Below, in pieces: positions 1 to 10,650 of a DNA stretch of 64,000 nucleotides. The notes under the pieces were generated by a model. It was not told the origin of the DNA and did no database searches. It saw only the letters and a list, made by a program, of their open reading frames with translations. This stretch comes from Allium sativum (taxonomy: Eukaryota > Streptophyta > Magnoliopsida > Asparagales > Amaryllidaceae). The position numbers and the translations under genes were made by a program. The DNA lies in NCBI GenBank assembly GCA_030737875.1, contig CM060915.1:573050577-573114576 (forward strand), given 5' to 3'. Position 1 is the stretch's first letter, and each line of letters opens with the position of its first letter.

Positions 1-2401
1 TTGTGCAAGTACCATGGGATTGCAAAGCCTTAGTCTATGAATGAAACAAGTGATTGAGTTTTAAAATCAGTCTAAGTGTTGATTTCAAAGTGAACAAATG
101 AATAAGTTTGGTTTTATTATGGACTATTATTTAATTAACAATGATTTAGTAGTTAATTATTTTCTAATTAGTTATAATTTAGAAGTTAATTATTATTTAA
201 TTAACAAATGATTTTGAAGTTAACTATTATTTAATTAACGATGGTTTAATATAAATGATTTTTTATTAAACTAATAATTGTGTAAAGGTTAATTATTATT
301 TTGATTAATGATAATTTAGATATTTACTTTAATTAGCAACTAACATATTTTGATCTAATTTGTAAATTAATGATGGTTCAGAAGTTTAGAATTATTTTAA
401 ATTATTTAAGACAATTAAGTTATTAATTTGACAAGGTTTAATTAGATTGTATTTTTTATTAATAGTATTTTTAATTGATTAATTATTTATAAGAAATGTT
501 TAAACCTGATTAATAACTTTTTTTTTGAAAATTGGTTCGTTTTTAATATCCACTTTAAAAAAAATTACAAAAGTCAGGTTAACATACTAATCATTACAAA
601 CTAAAACAAAAAGCGTACAAAAAACAGGAAATACAAGAAAATTTAAACTTAACTAACATAAATTCGGCTCAAGATGAGGCCTTCATCCCACTGTTGTGTG
701 CAACTCGCTGCACCACATCTGTGCTAAGAGCTCCTCTTGTGCATGATCATTAACTGAAGATCATCACCCATTTCTATACATAATATGTTTTCAAAAGTGC
801 ACCAGCACAACACCCTTGAAACAATTAGCACCTGAAAGCAGTAAATACATCTTCACTCTAAATAGAGATGGCAAAGGAAACTGCATTCCAACGACACAAA
901 TTCTAACAGCATGTTTTCATAAGAATACTTGATGAATATTTGAATCTGGATGTAATCTTGTAAAACTGCACAAACTAACAGTTTTCTTAAATGTTGATGA
1001 AATCCAATACCATTTGCAGATGAAAACCATATGTAAAACAAAAATACATTTTTTGTTTGGCTTATAATGGTAAATTGGATTCAAAACTCAGAGAATCTAC
1101 ACGTAAAACGGTAAACAATCTACACACTAAGCCTAAAATTGTATCCCAATGGCACACAAAAATCAGTAGTATTATCTGAAACAATTCTTAGTAGTTGGCT
1201 TTGATTTACACCCAAATATCAGTTGTGTAAAACAAGTTGAAGAGCAGTCGGTTACAGATCTAACTTCGACCTACATATATATCCTCAAACAATCCATGGA
1301 ATGTTTAAGTCCAAACTAGAAGAACTATCATCAACTATACCAAATCGATGAGAAAACCATAAATCTGCAGTCAATAAATCAACAAAAATCAACAAAGTCA
1401 TAAACCCAATACCAAACTACAATATATCTTACCCAATCACCCATGCTGGTAGAGATCTAATTCGACAAAGCGGAGAGATCGGTTGGAGGATTTGGAACTG
1501 AAATATTTGTGCTGGAGAATGCCGGAACCTAAATCCACAATGGCTTGATCTTCCAATTGAACCAATCTGAACAAACGGTGAAAAACTGGGAAGAGTAGTT
1601 GTTTAATCTAGGTGATGCTTTAGATTAGAATCACCAATTTCCGAACTCACCGGTTGAGGGTAGATCTAGATCCGACATTTGGATCGTGAAAATATATTAA
1701 AGATTTGAGATGTCTTATCAACAAAAACCAAAAAAAGATTTCATTGAAGGTTGGTAAGAGGAAATCAGATAGAAATAAAAGATGTAATTAGGAATAGGGG
1801 ATAACTCATGCACAACGAAATTAGGCCAAAATGCATGTCTCCATTAATAAGCTTCCCTTGCTTAATAACTTTTATAATAAGAGATATTTTGAGTGGATTA
1901 AGGATATTTTAAGTTATCGAATTAACTTAAGAAGTGCTTTAATAACTATTATAAGCAAAAGATTGTTGATTATATAAAAGAGTTTTACTTAGTAAATAAA
2001 TTAAGCAAACAAGTTGCATAATTAGAAAAAAATTTGATAAATTAAATAGCTTATAAAACCTAATTTAAAGGGGATTGTACATTGAACTTGTGAAACCAAT
2101 TATTTGATACCTAGTTTTGAGATAACAAACTTCTATCAATCTTGAAGATAAAAATGTTGTTGAGTCAAGTTCCGAGAGACAATAGTATCCCAGCTTTTAT
2201 TATCTAATGGATATTATTTTTTTATATCGAATTTGATAATTTGGATTTAAATATAATTTCATAAACAAATATATGGACTTAAGGAAGTCAAGTTCTAAAT
2301 AAGTGTTTTAGGTTTATAACAACTATTATTTGGAATAACATTTATTTAACTCATTTTATATGATTTGCATGAGAAACTTGCTTAAGTGTTTGTTAATGTA
2401 T
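1..2401. other. AT-rich non-coding DNA
   Basis: Strongly AT-rich sequence with repeated TTAATTA-type words, especially at 100-500 and 1850-2380. The only short open frame (853-1041, minus) has no recognisable domain and is probably chance. A possible retroposed insertion at 522-1861 is described separately. I see no promoter, RNA gene or conserved coding exon that I can name. Confidence 0.5.
522..1861 (-). other. Possible retroposed transcript or captured gene fragment
   Basis: This block is less AT-rich than its surroundings. It is bounded by the direct repeat TTAATAACTTTT at 510-521 and 1862-1873. Its left edge is a T run (an A run on the minus strand), as expected for a poly(A)-tailed insertion copied from a minus-sense RNA. 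Reading the minus strand from about 1700 gives a CT-rich leader, then ATGGGTGATTGG near 1443, a GTAAGA donor-like site and a TGACTGCAG acceptor-like site about 75 bases on. The presence of introns would argue against a simple processed copy. No protein family is recognised. The 12-bp repeat is AT-only apart from one base and may be chance. Confidence 0.25.
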
Positions 2402-2417
2402 ACTTATATGAAAGGGT

Positions 2418-5400
2418 AACAATGCGCGGTATTGGTAATGATGCGTCAATGGCTAGGCTCAAATGCATCGTTAGGAAGCACTCGATTTGTCTGGTGGCGC
2501 TCCTGGAGCCATTTTTGGGTCTAGAGGAGGTGAATAATTTTGTTCTCTCCCTTGGCTTTGGTGGTGCCTTAGCCAATATCTCTGACAAGATTTGTATACT
2601 TTGGTCCAAAGACGTCGTGGTCCATCTTGTTTTCGACTATGTCCAGCTTGTTCTTCTTCTTTATTTCTTCTTTCTTTCTTTTTTCCGCGGTTTATGATAA
2701 TTGTAATCGGATTGAGTGGTTGGACCTTTGTCTGACATCCTTTGTCTCTTCGACCTGGATTTTGATATTTCGGTAATTGGAGGCGACTTTAATGTTGTCG
2801 CCTACTAGGCCGAGAAGTAGGGTAGCTCCTCCGTTAACCGGGTGGCGGCTGCAGATTTCAAATCTTTCATCGTCAACTTTGGTCTCTCAGTGGTTTTTGT
2901 CAGTTCAACCTTTACTTGGTGTAATAACCAGGAAGGGCCTAATCGGATACTCTATAGACTTGATAAAGTATTTGGCTGTGAAGGTTGGTTCAACCTTCCA
3001 TTCGCCTTTTCTATTTCTCATCTGCACCGTACCTTGTTGGATCATGCTACGATAATTCTACATTTCTCCACCTACACCTTTTATGTTCCTTCTTCTTTTC
3101 GTTTTCAGAGTATGTGGAGATATCACACACGTTCCACCACGTTGTGGAAAATTCCTAGAACTCTCCTGTCTTTGGTTCCCCTTTGTTGCGTCTTCTCTTA
3201 AGCTGAAGCATCTCAAAGCTTCTCTTAAGGCTTGGAACGTGCAAGTTTTCAAGAATATTTTCGACCATGTTAGAGCGGCCGAAGAGACTCTCATTTTAGT
3301 AGAATGCTCTTTTGATGAGGACCATTTTTCTGCTAATAAGGAGGCTTAGGCTCTTGCACAGGTGGCCTTCTCGTCGGAGCTCCGTATTGAGAACGACTTC
3401 CTTCACCAAAAGGCAAGGATTAAGTAGGTTGTCGAAGGTGATACGAACTCCAAATTATTCCATTCATTTATTCGCAAAAAGAATAACATCCTCTTGATTC
3501 TTCGTATTCAGCGCCTTGATTCCTCTTTGGCCTCCACTCCGTAGGAGGTTAAAGAGACTACCTTATCTCACTTCAAGTCTTTTCTGGGTGCTCCCTCTGT
3601 GGCTGTTTCTGACCCGTCCTTTCAGCTTTTATCCCCAGTTTAGTTTCTCCTTCTGATAGCACTACCTTGCCGCTTCTCCTTCCTCGGAGGAAATACGGAC
3701 TTGTGCCTTCGCTCTAAGCAAGGATAGTGTGTGTGGGCCTGATGGCTTTAACGTAGTGTTTTTCAGGAATGTTTGGTCGATCATCCAAGTGGATTTTTGT
3801 CTTGCCATTCAATTTTTCTTCTCTGGTGGAGCTATTCCTACGGGATGGACTTCCACCACTTTGGTCATTATCTCCAAGTGCAAAAACTCTCGTTCGTACG
3901 CGGATTTTATTCCAATCAACTTATGTAACTTCTCTAACAAGGTTGCCTCTTAGGTGTTAACTTCTTATATAGCACCTCTTCTTGATCATTTCATTTCTTC
4001 CTTTCAGGTTGGGTTCGTTAAAGGACGCTTAATCACTGACATCGCCCTTTTAGCCTAGGAGATGGTTTCTCGGATTGCCCGTAAGGTCAGGGTCTCTAAT
4101 ATGGTCGTCAAGTTGGACATGGCTATAGCTTACGACTGTATGTCTTGGTTTTTCATTATTAAAATTCTGATGGGTTTTGGTTTCCCGGGAACCTCTATTG
4201 ATATTATCTGGAGACTTATTTCCAACTATTGGTGTTATGTTCTCATCAACGGGTCGACCTACGGGTTTTTCAAGTTAGGAAGGGGTCTACGTCAGGGAGA
4301 CCCCCTTTCGCCGACTTTGTTCATCATTGCCGCCGATTCTTTCGTTCGAGGATTGCATTCTCTTACGATAGGGGGCCAAATTCAGAGGTTTGGCATTTCT
4401 AGAGGATGCCCTTTCATTTCTTCCTTATCCTTTGTGGATGACATTATCATTTTCACTACTCCGTCTGTCGCCTCCTTTGCTTCATTCACCGATACGAGAG
4501 GTGCTTAGGCTAACTCGTTGATTTTGCTAAAAGTTGTTTTGTCCCCGCGAAAAACTTTTCACTGGCGAGGTCTTCTTAGATCGAAACCTTCACCGGATTC
4601 AAGATTTCCTCCCCTGCCTTACCTCGGTATTGGCATGTATAGAGGAAGGAAGCTCAATGCTATTTTCGATCCTCTGACTGAAAAAGCCAAGGGTAAGATT
4701 CTTTGGTGGAACGTGACTCTTTTTTCTCATGCAGGAAGACCGATTCTTATAGAGGTTGTTCTAGACTCTATAAGATCGCATGTATTTGCTGCTATGACTC
4801 TTACTTCTTCCTTTTTCGCTCCTACTAGTCTTTGGCTTCGTCCTTTTTCTAGGGTAAAGAAGACAACGCTAATTGTCATCATTAGATTTCTTATGACATC
4901 ATTTGTCATCCCAAAATTGAAAGGGGTTTGGGCCTTAGAAATCCTAAGGACATCTGTACTTCCTTTTCTTGCAAGTTGTGGGTACGATTTGAAGCGAACG
5001 ATTCCATCTACGCGAATTTTCTACATGTAAAGTGCTGCAGACTTCTAGGCACGAATTTCACCGGTGTCCCTTCCTATACTTGTGAGATATGGAAACGAAT
5101 GCAATCCTTGAAGGCCTTCTTTGACTCGCATGGTGGTGGGTCAGGTTGCCCTGGCGGTCCTTTCTCGATTAGAGCGACATGGAGTGCGGCGAGAACCCTA
5201 TCCCCAATGTTTCTTATTTTTTTCTTTTATCTGAGATGTATGAATCCCTCCGAAAGTTTCTTTGTTTATGTGGAGAACTCTTCATCCAGGGTTACTAGTA
5301 GATAAGAATCTTCAGAGGATTGGCGTTCATCTCGTGTCCCATTGCAGATGCTGTAGAGCCGGTGACTTGGAGTCCAGTGCTCAGTTCTTTTTCCAAGGCT

Positions 5401-6238
5401 CTTGTGTCAAATCTGTTTGGAACTATTTTGGGAACCCGGTTGGTTTCCGAGGTAATGCCACTACCCTTGATGATTTACTGAGAAACTGATGGAACAACAT
5501 TTCAGGCAAATATATCCATTCTACCCTTTTTCATTTTATTCCTTGCCTTATAAGCTGGCATATTTGGTGCTCGCAGAATAAGCTCATTTTTGACGAATCT
5601 TCTATGGACCCTCCCACCGTCATGTAGAGAGTAAGGAATGATGTATTCCTTGCCTTCCCCGGAAGACCTTTTAAGGGAACACTTAGCTCCCGCTCAAGGC
5701 AGTTGACTCTTACTTTTGATATTACTTATGTTCCCTCATCTCCGCAAGCAGAGATTGGTTGATTATTTGCTTGGTTGGTTGTTTCCCGCTTCCTCACCCT
5801 CTCCATTTAGACCTTATGTTGTTTTCTAGTAATGCAGGTATGGATTTTTAGGTTCTTATTGGATTAGCTTGGTAGCCGGAGATGGACCTTTTGCCAGGAG
5901 CAGACTGGCAAGGACAAATATCTTTCCAGGCACGTACTTGGTTGCGTGTGCTTGGGGATCCATTGGGATGTCACTGTTGAGGTCACTCGTTGTTTTGGCC
6001 TAGCAGTGCTTGGAGGCCTTTGTCACTTCTTTGGCTTATGGTTTGCTCGCTCGATTCTCACTTCACGCTTTTGGATATGGGGGATTTTTTTTCTTGAGGC
6101 ATTTGTTTATGTCCTTAGTTTTTTTTATCCCATTGTTATACAAATTTTGTAGTCATTTATAAACTAGTCTATTTTTGTTTGCCATTTGATAATGGCTTTT
6201 TTCTCCCCTTTTGGTATATAGTTTACTGTTTTAAAAAA
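2418..6238 (+). mobile_element. 5'-truncated L1-type LINE with 16-bp TSD
   Basis: A non-LTR retrotransposon in plus orientation. The target-site duplication ACTTATATGAAAGGGT is perfect at 2402-2417 and 6239-6254. The 3' end carries a short A run (about 6232-6239), as expected of target-primed reverse transcription. The 5' end falls almost exactly at the start of the ORF2 endonuclease domain, so ORF1 and the 5' UTR are missing, which is typical 5' truncation. The interior reads as degenerate ORF2 (separate entry). The 3' part after about 5700 has only scraps of coding similarity and a T-rich 3' UTR. Confidence 0.93.
2421..5700 (+). pseudogene. Degenerate LINE ORF2: endonuclease, reverse transcriptase, zf-RVT
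   Basis: Remnant of the LINE polyprotein that nicks the target and reverse-transcribes the element RNA. The start (RGIGNDASMARLKCIVRKH, about 2412-2480) matches the beginning of the APE-type endonuclease domain. An L1-typical linker, LKASLKAWNVQVF, is at about 3200-3245. The reverse transcriptase runs from about 3720 (CGPDGFN) through KLDMAIAYDCMSW (about 4110), GLRQGDPLSPTLF (about 4285) and the catalytic FVDD (about 4430). A zf-RVT-like cysteine cluster (CRCCRAG) is near 5340-5370. The frame is broken repeatedly by stops and indels, for example a TAG at about 4059 where relatives have Gln, consistent with CAG to TAG. No functional product is possible. Confidence 0.9.
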
Positions 6239-6254
6239 ACTTATATGAAAGGGT

Positions 6255-6743
6255 TAAATATATTGATAATTTTAAGAGAAAATAATTAAAGAGATTAAAT
6301 TAATAAGTAATCAGTTTCATGAGGATTAGTAATTTCCTTAGAAAATTATATATGATTGGTTTAGGTCAACTAAATGTTAATAACTGGCTATCGAATCTAG
6401 TTCAAGATTAATAAGTTTTGTATCACTTGAGTTTTCTCATGTTGGTTTTCCAGAGTGATCTGGGCGTTATTTTGTGCTAATGCTTGGATTAGACCGAGCA
6501 CATTTACAAACTAGTTTTGGCCTGCTTTGGAGCCTCAAAATAGGAGTTGGGACTCAAAACATATTCTCGTGTTACGTGTTAATTCGTTGTGTATGTCACT
6601 AATTGAGATTTAGGTGTTTATGGGGAACTGTCCAGAATTGATTTGTAATTTGTACCCTGGTGTGTTAATAAAAATCTCAATTTTCTTTTATATAAAAATT
6701 GTTGTTTTTATATTATTCATTCCGTCGTGAGGTTTTGTTCTAT
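6255..6743. other. AT-rich DNA passing into a relic LTR end
   Basis: Non-coding. From about 6440 the sequence changes character. At 6705-6740 it resembles the final part of the large LTR at 27614-32572: TATTATTCATTCCGTCGTGAG here against TATTCGTTCCGCTGTGAG near 32375. No gene is seen. Confidence 0.4.
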
Positions 6744-6912
6744 TGTAACAGCCCGCACCTCCGTTCGCGCAAGATATTGTCCCTAACTTAGCCACCATAT
6801 AGGTGTGGGGTTTTGTTCCTCAAAAGGCCTCGGCATTAGTAAGATATGCGCTCTACTATATAAGTACCCACTTCACATAGGCTTCCACGATGTGGGACTT
6901 TGGGGTGTTACA
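6744..6912 (-). repeat. TRIM LTR, copy nearest the element 3' end
   Basis: A 169-bp LTR with TG...CA ends (TGTAACA / TGTTACA). It contains TTATATAG, a possible TATA box on the minus strand. It differs from the other two copies by only a few substitutions. Confidence 0.93.
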
Positions 6913-7023
6913 TTCTCCCCTCCTACAGAGCCCAACGTCCATATTGGCTCACAAACACCTCACCCAGGCACTATGGTCCACACAGGAGCCACAATTCCAG
7001 CTGGGTATTGGCTCTGATATCAC

Positions 7024-7192
7024 TGTAACAGCCCGCACCTCCGTTCGCGCAAGATATTGTCCCCAACTTAGCCACCGTATAGGTGTGGGGTTTTGTTCCT
7101 CAAAATGCCTCGGTGTTAGTAAGAGATGGGCTCTACTATATAAGTACCCACTTCACACAGGCTTCCATGATGTGGGACTTTGGGGTGTTACA
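7024..7192 (-). repeat. TRIM LTR, middle copy
   Basis: A 169-bp LTR shared between the two interiors. A polypurine tract lies on one side (7193-7203, minus) and a primer-binding site on the other (7011-7023, minus, one mismatch in the TGGTATCAGAGC core). An LTR in this middle position is not made by a normal transposition cycle. Confidence 0.93.
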
Positions 7193-7303
7193 TTCTCCCC
7201 TCCTGCAGAGCCCAACGTCCCTGTTGGCTCACAAACACCTCACCCAGGCACTATGGTCCACACAGGAGCCACAATTCCAGCTGGGTATTGGCTCTGATAC
7301 CAC

Positions 7304-7472
7304 TGTAACAGCCCGCACCTCCATTCGTGCAAGATATTGTCCCCAACTTAGCCACTGTATAGGTGTGGGGCTTTGTTCCTCAAAAGGCCTCAGCGTTAGT
7401 AAGAGATGAGCTCTACTATATAAGTACCCACTTCACACAGGCTTCCACGATGTGGGACTTAGGGGTGTTACA
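7304..7472 (-). repeat. TRIM LTR, 5' copy of the element
   Basis: A 169-bp LTR at the element's 5' end on the minus strand. The adjacent primer-binding site GTGGTATCAGAGCC occupies 7290-7303 (minus). The TSD TCTAT follows at 7473-7477. Confidence 0.93.
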
Positions 7473-7591
7473 TCTATCATCCTTTTATTTTTCCCCTGGC
7501 TATCTTACTTTTTGGCGCTTGGTTATTCTATATGTGTATACCATAGATGTATTTATGTAATTTTCTAAGGGTAAAAAAGTCGGTTGTTACA

Positions 7592-8131
7592 GTTTGCATT
7601 TTGGTCACCTATATGGTGAATAGTAGGATAGGCCCTTTGAGCACAAGCATTCTTACATTTAATTTTAAGTCGAGAAAGAGGCCACAAGAATACCGCTGAA
7701 AGGCGATACCAACATTCTAGTTCACCTTAATTTCATTAACAATACTAGAAGTTCATCAACCCTGATCGATAATCATTGTTCCCCGTCACCCTATGAGTAT
7801 CACTGTATCCACTTGCATGCTAGATGCCAAATAAGTCATTTTCCTTTTCCTACAATAGGGCAATATCTTCTACAACATGCACATGTAGGATTCCAAATGA
7901 AATAGCATCCTTACGACAACCAATATCGATAATCCAAACTAGATACCCAATTGGTAAGGCCTATTTAATATTGAAACTAGAGATTTATTCCATAATTATT
8001 TTTGGGACAACGTACATAAAAGGTACAAAATTCCAATCATTAAAAAATATAACTAGAACCCAGAGTCGTTCGACCATATCATATCTTTCAACTCCACCAC
8101 TCACACGGGTCAGCTCTTTAGCCATGTAAAG
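7592..8131. other. Non-coding spacer before Tekay element 1
   Basis: Unassigned sequence between the relic LTR end and the next LTR. One 101-codon frame (7824-8129, plus) crosses it without a recognised motif and is probably chance. The last five bases, TAAAG, would be the target site of the Tekay element starting at 8132, but the partner copy cannot be checked because that element has lost its 3' end. Confidence 0.5.
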
Positions 8132-8351
8132 TGTAACACCCCGAATTTTGAATGATCGAATTAACTAAATTTAAGAACACTTAATTTTTAAAAGAGAAAT
8201 GAAGGGAAACGGGTTGACCATTGCATTCGTCTCGGAATTCTGCATGGAATAGAGTCCAAGTTTTCGAAAAGCGGAGTCCGGATGAAGGAGATATGACCCT
8301 CCTAAGATAACAACAAGAAAAAAAATATATGAGCAGGCCGACCAGGGAGGA

Positions 8352-8438
8352 CGACCTCCCAAGGGGGAGGTCGACCATAGTGTCGACCTAGGTACCCCCA
8401 GGTCGACCTGGGGGTCGACCTCCCCCTTTGGGAGGTCG
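8352..8438. promoter_or_regulatory. GTCGAC-rich nested inverted repeat in U3
   Basis: A 25-base arm at 8352-8376 is repeated in inverse at 8413-8438 with a single-base length difference. Between them sits a perfect 22-bp palindrome (8394-8415) centred on GTCGAC. GTCGAC occurs four times in all. The cluster is about 110-200 bp upstream of the TATA box. Similar clusters occupy the same place in the other Tekay LTRs here. A promoter or cruciform role is inference. Confidence 0.6.
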
Positions 8439-8549
8439 AACCTGGTTTGGCCAGCTTTGCTGCTGGTGCGATTTTTGGGCCTGGGACGATTTTTGATGGT
8501 CCAGATCAGTTCTAGGGTTAATCCTAAGGCCTAAATAACTTCCTACACC

Positions 8550-8557
8550 TATAAATA
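8550..8557 (+). promoter_or_regulatory. LTR TATA box (TATAAATA)
   Basis: TATAAATA follows CCTACACC, and a CT/A-rich leader with CCCTAA and CTCTC motifs lies downstream, as in plant 5' UTRs. Transcription would start at about 8580. Tekay-type LTR promoters drive the element's genomic RNA. Confidence 0.65.
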
Positions 8558-8782
8558 TGTCATCAACCTAACCCTAATTCATAAAATAATTTCTAAGGCA
8601 CCATTATGCTGTCAAACTCTCTCCTAAACCCTAGCTGCCGCCTCTAATCAAATCTCAAGTGTTCATATACAATTCAAATCAATGTTTAGAGCTTCAACAA
8701 CAATTAAAGAAGATCAATCAACATCACCGCAACGTTTCTACACCAATTTCAATTCGTTATTCCCTTTATTAAGCCACGAAAG

Positions 8783-10650
8783 GTGAGTACGGTGATTTTC
8801 ACAATATAATGGGATTAAAAGTAACATGATGAAGTTGTAAAGAGGATTCATATGTATGTATGTAATTTAAATCTCATCCGAGTTTTCACCTTTTGATCCA
8901 TGTCATCTTATGTCTATGTTTCTATGTAAAGTTCATACCTTTTATCAGTTTATTTGTGTTGAATATGTCATTATGCCTCTATGCCAGTTTATATGCCCCT
9001 TTATTTCATGATGTTGTGTTAATTCCAATTTTCAGCGATTTGATTCTCTCTTCTTATCCCTATTCCTTTTATTTTTGGATCTAGGCTACTTTCGAGCCTA
9101 CGCTAAAAATACGCGCGAATGCGAATACGTGGGAACGATGGGGAATATTGGAAATACATGGAAAATTGGATGTTGGGTATTATTGGATATTTTGGAATAT
9201 TTGGATATATATGTAATTGGCATATTTGGTATGAATTGTATAAAATTGATGAAATTTCCTAAAATTGTAAATTTGTAATTGAGGCTAATTAATGAGTAAT
9301 TAGTGACAATTTGGAATAGGCAATATTATAGACATGATTATATGTTTAATTGGATGTATATGACATGAAAATTGGGTATGGGTGAAATACGATGTTAATG
9401 AACCTTTGACACGAGGTTAGGCGCAATTGTGACGTAAGACTGCCCAGAACCGCCCGACAAATCCAGCGGTCACGATTGGACGTTTAATGTGAGAGGTCAG
9501 AGGAATGAATTGTAGGCGTAACAGTCATAAGACTGCCCAGAACCGCTCGGCAAATCCAACGGCCACAAAGTGTTCGGTCAAATGTGGGAGGTCATGCACC
9601 GTTCGTCATAAGGAATGAATTAACGAATACTAACCATAATAAGACATGGGTATGGTTAGAGGGTTAAGTGGGGAGACATGTAAATTATGACATGTAAATA
9701 TGGATTTAACCGGAATAAGATAGGACATGTAAATTATGACATGTAAGTATGGACTTAACCGTAGCATGTGTAAGACATGGACATTTAAATTAAAATGGTT
9801 AAGTGAGGGAAAAACCTAGTGGGGGCCAAGCATAGGTGGGAGGCTTGTGTCGGATAGGGACCCGTTTCAACCAGTAACCCGTTTGAGTATCTAATTTGGG
9901 CCCGGTACTAGGCCGGGGTTGGGGCACGCGTACTGGGCTTGAATATAAGAGGTCAAAACGTGAATAGCGGTGGCAACGCAAGTCCAACGGGTTCATGTGC
10001 GTGCATGGGTCCGGGCTGGTAGGTAAGACGTTGTTGCATCGTGTAGGTATAGCCATGCATTTCATGTTGGTATCGGGGTTGCCACTTTGGGTAGTGATAC
10101 ACCCCACTGTGTGGCCAGCATGGTTGCCTACGAGGTTTAGGGAGCCAATCGAATGGGTAGAGTAAGGGTACCTTAGCGGTGGTAGGAGCAAGCCGGCACC
10201 TACGATAGCAGATAGGTACAAGTAACTTCCAAGTTTGTCATGTGGGTACAGTTAGTGGGAAGGGATCAACCTTGAGTAAAAGAGACTAGTAGATGTGCGA
10301 TGTAATTAAGTAATGTGGTGTAGCTTAGCAAAAGTGCGGTGAAACGAAATACATGTTGGTTGAGTTGGATAGTCCTTTGGGTGCTAGTCTGATGTTGACT
10401 TCGGTCTTCGGGGCTAGTACTTGGAGGGTTGTTCGCTTAGCCAAGGTGTAGGATTGCCTTAGTACTTAGGAACGAAATCATCTTGTCCATCCTTTTTATC
10501 TACCTTATCTATGTTACAGCCATATCATGATGCCTATTTATGTCTTGATCATTTACCTTACCTATTATTTGTTAAAATTACTGGACTCGCCAGACTTTAT
10601 GTCTGACCTGTTTGTTTCCACCTCTTTTCTTTCCTTTCCCCCCCCCTCAG
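8783..10650 (+). other. Putative leader intron inside the LTR
   Basis: The donor CACGAAAG|GTGAGTAC (GT at 8783-8784) matches the plant 5' splice consensus. The acceptor is a long pyrimidine tract ending CCCTCAG (AG at 10649-10650). The 1,868-bp span lies between the likely RNA start and the primer-binding site. Matching donor and acceptor positions occur in the other Tekay LTRs of this window, including CCACGAAAG|GCAAGTAC in the minus-strand family. Splicing itself is inferred. Confidence 0.45.
9424..9478 (+). other. Conserved hairpin, first unit
   Basis: The arms CAATTGTGAC (9424-9433) and GTCACGATTG (9469-9478) pair over 10 bp with one G-U. The loop holds CTGCCCAGAACC and ATCCAG, words shared with the other families. 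A degenerate second unit follows at about 9515-9600, with the same loop words but poor arms. Confidence 0.55.

Larger units (their letters stand above)
6744..7472 (-). mobile_element. TRIM retrotransposon with three LTRs and two interiors
   Basis: A terminal-repeat retrotransposon in miniature, in minus orientation. It has three 169-bp LTRs (6744-6912, 7024-7192, 7304-7472) separated by two interiors of 111 bp. Each LTR reads TGTAACACCCC...GGGCTGTTACA on the minus strand. On the minus strand each interior starts with the tRNA-iMet-type site GTGGTATCAGAGCC and ends with the polypurine tract GGAGGGGAGAA next to the following LTR. The whole 729-bp unit is flanked by the perfect 5-bp TSD TCTAT (6739-6743 and 7473-7477), so it behaves as one insertion. 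The open frames across it (6805-7409) follow the repeat and are not genes. Confidence 0.95.
6440..7591 (+). mobile_element. Relic 3' end of an LTR, interrupted by a TRIM
   Basis: After removing the TRIM at 6744-7472 and one copy of its TSD, the flanks join into a pyrimidine-rich stretch ending GGTTGTTACA at 7591. The large-LTR element at 27614-38972 ends the same way: a similar TTCCGCTGTGAG motif, a CT-rich tract, then GGGTCGTTACA. The simplest reading is the 3' end of an older LTR from a related family. The 5' end, primer-binding site and coding region were not found, so this may be a solo or truncated LTR. Confidence 0.4.

Noticed and set aside
6805..7560. Three overlapping plus-strand ORFs with repeated protein sequence
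   Set aside because: They simply follow the tandem TRIM LTRs and interiors; the protein repeats because the DNA does.
9799..10221. 140-codon minus-strand ORF
   Set aside because: It lies in the conserved non-coding LTR block. The corresponding frames in the other families are not the same protein.
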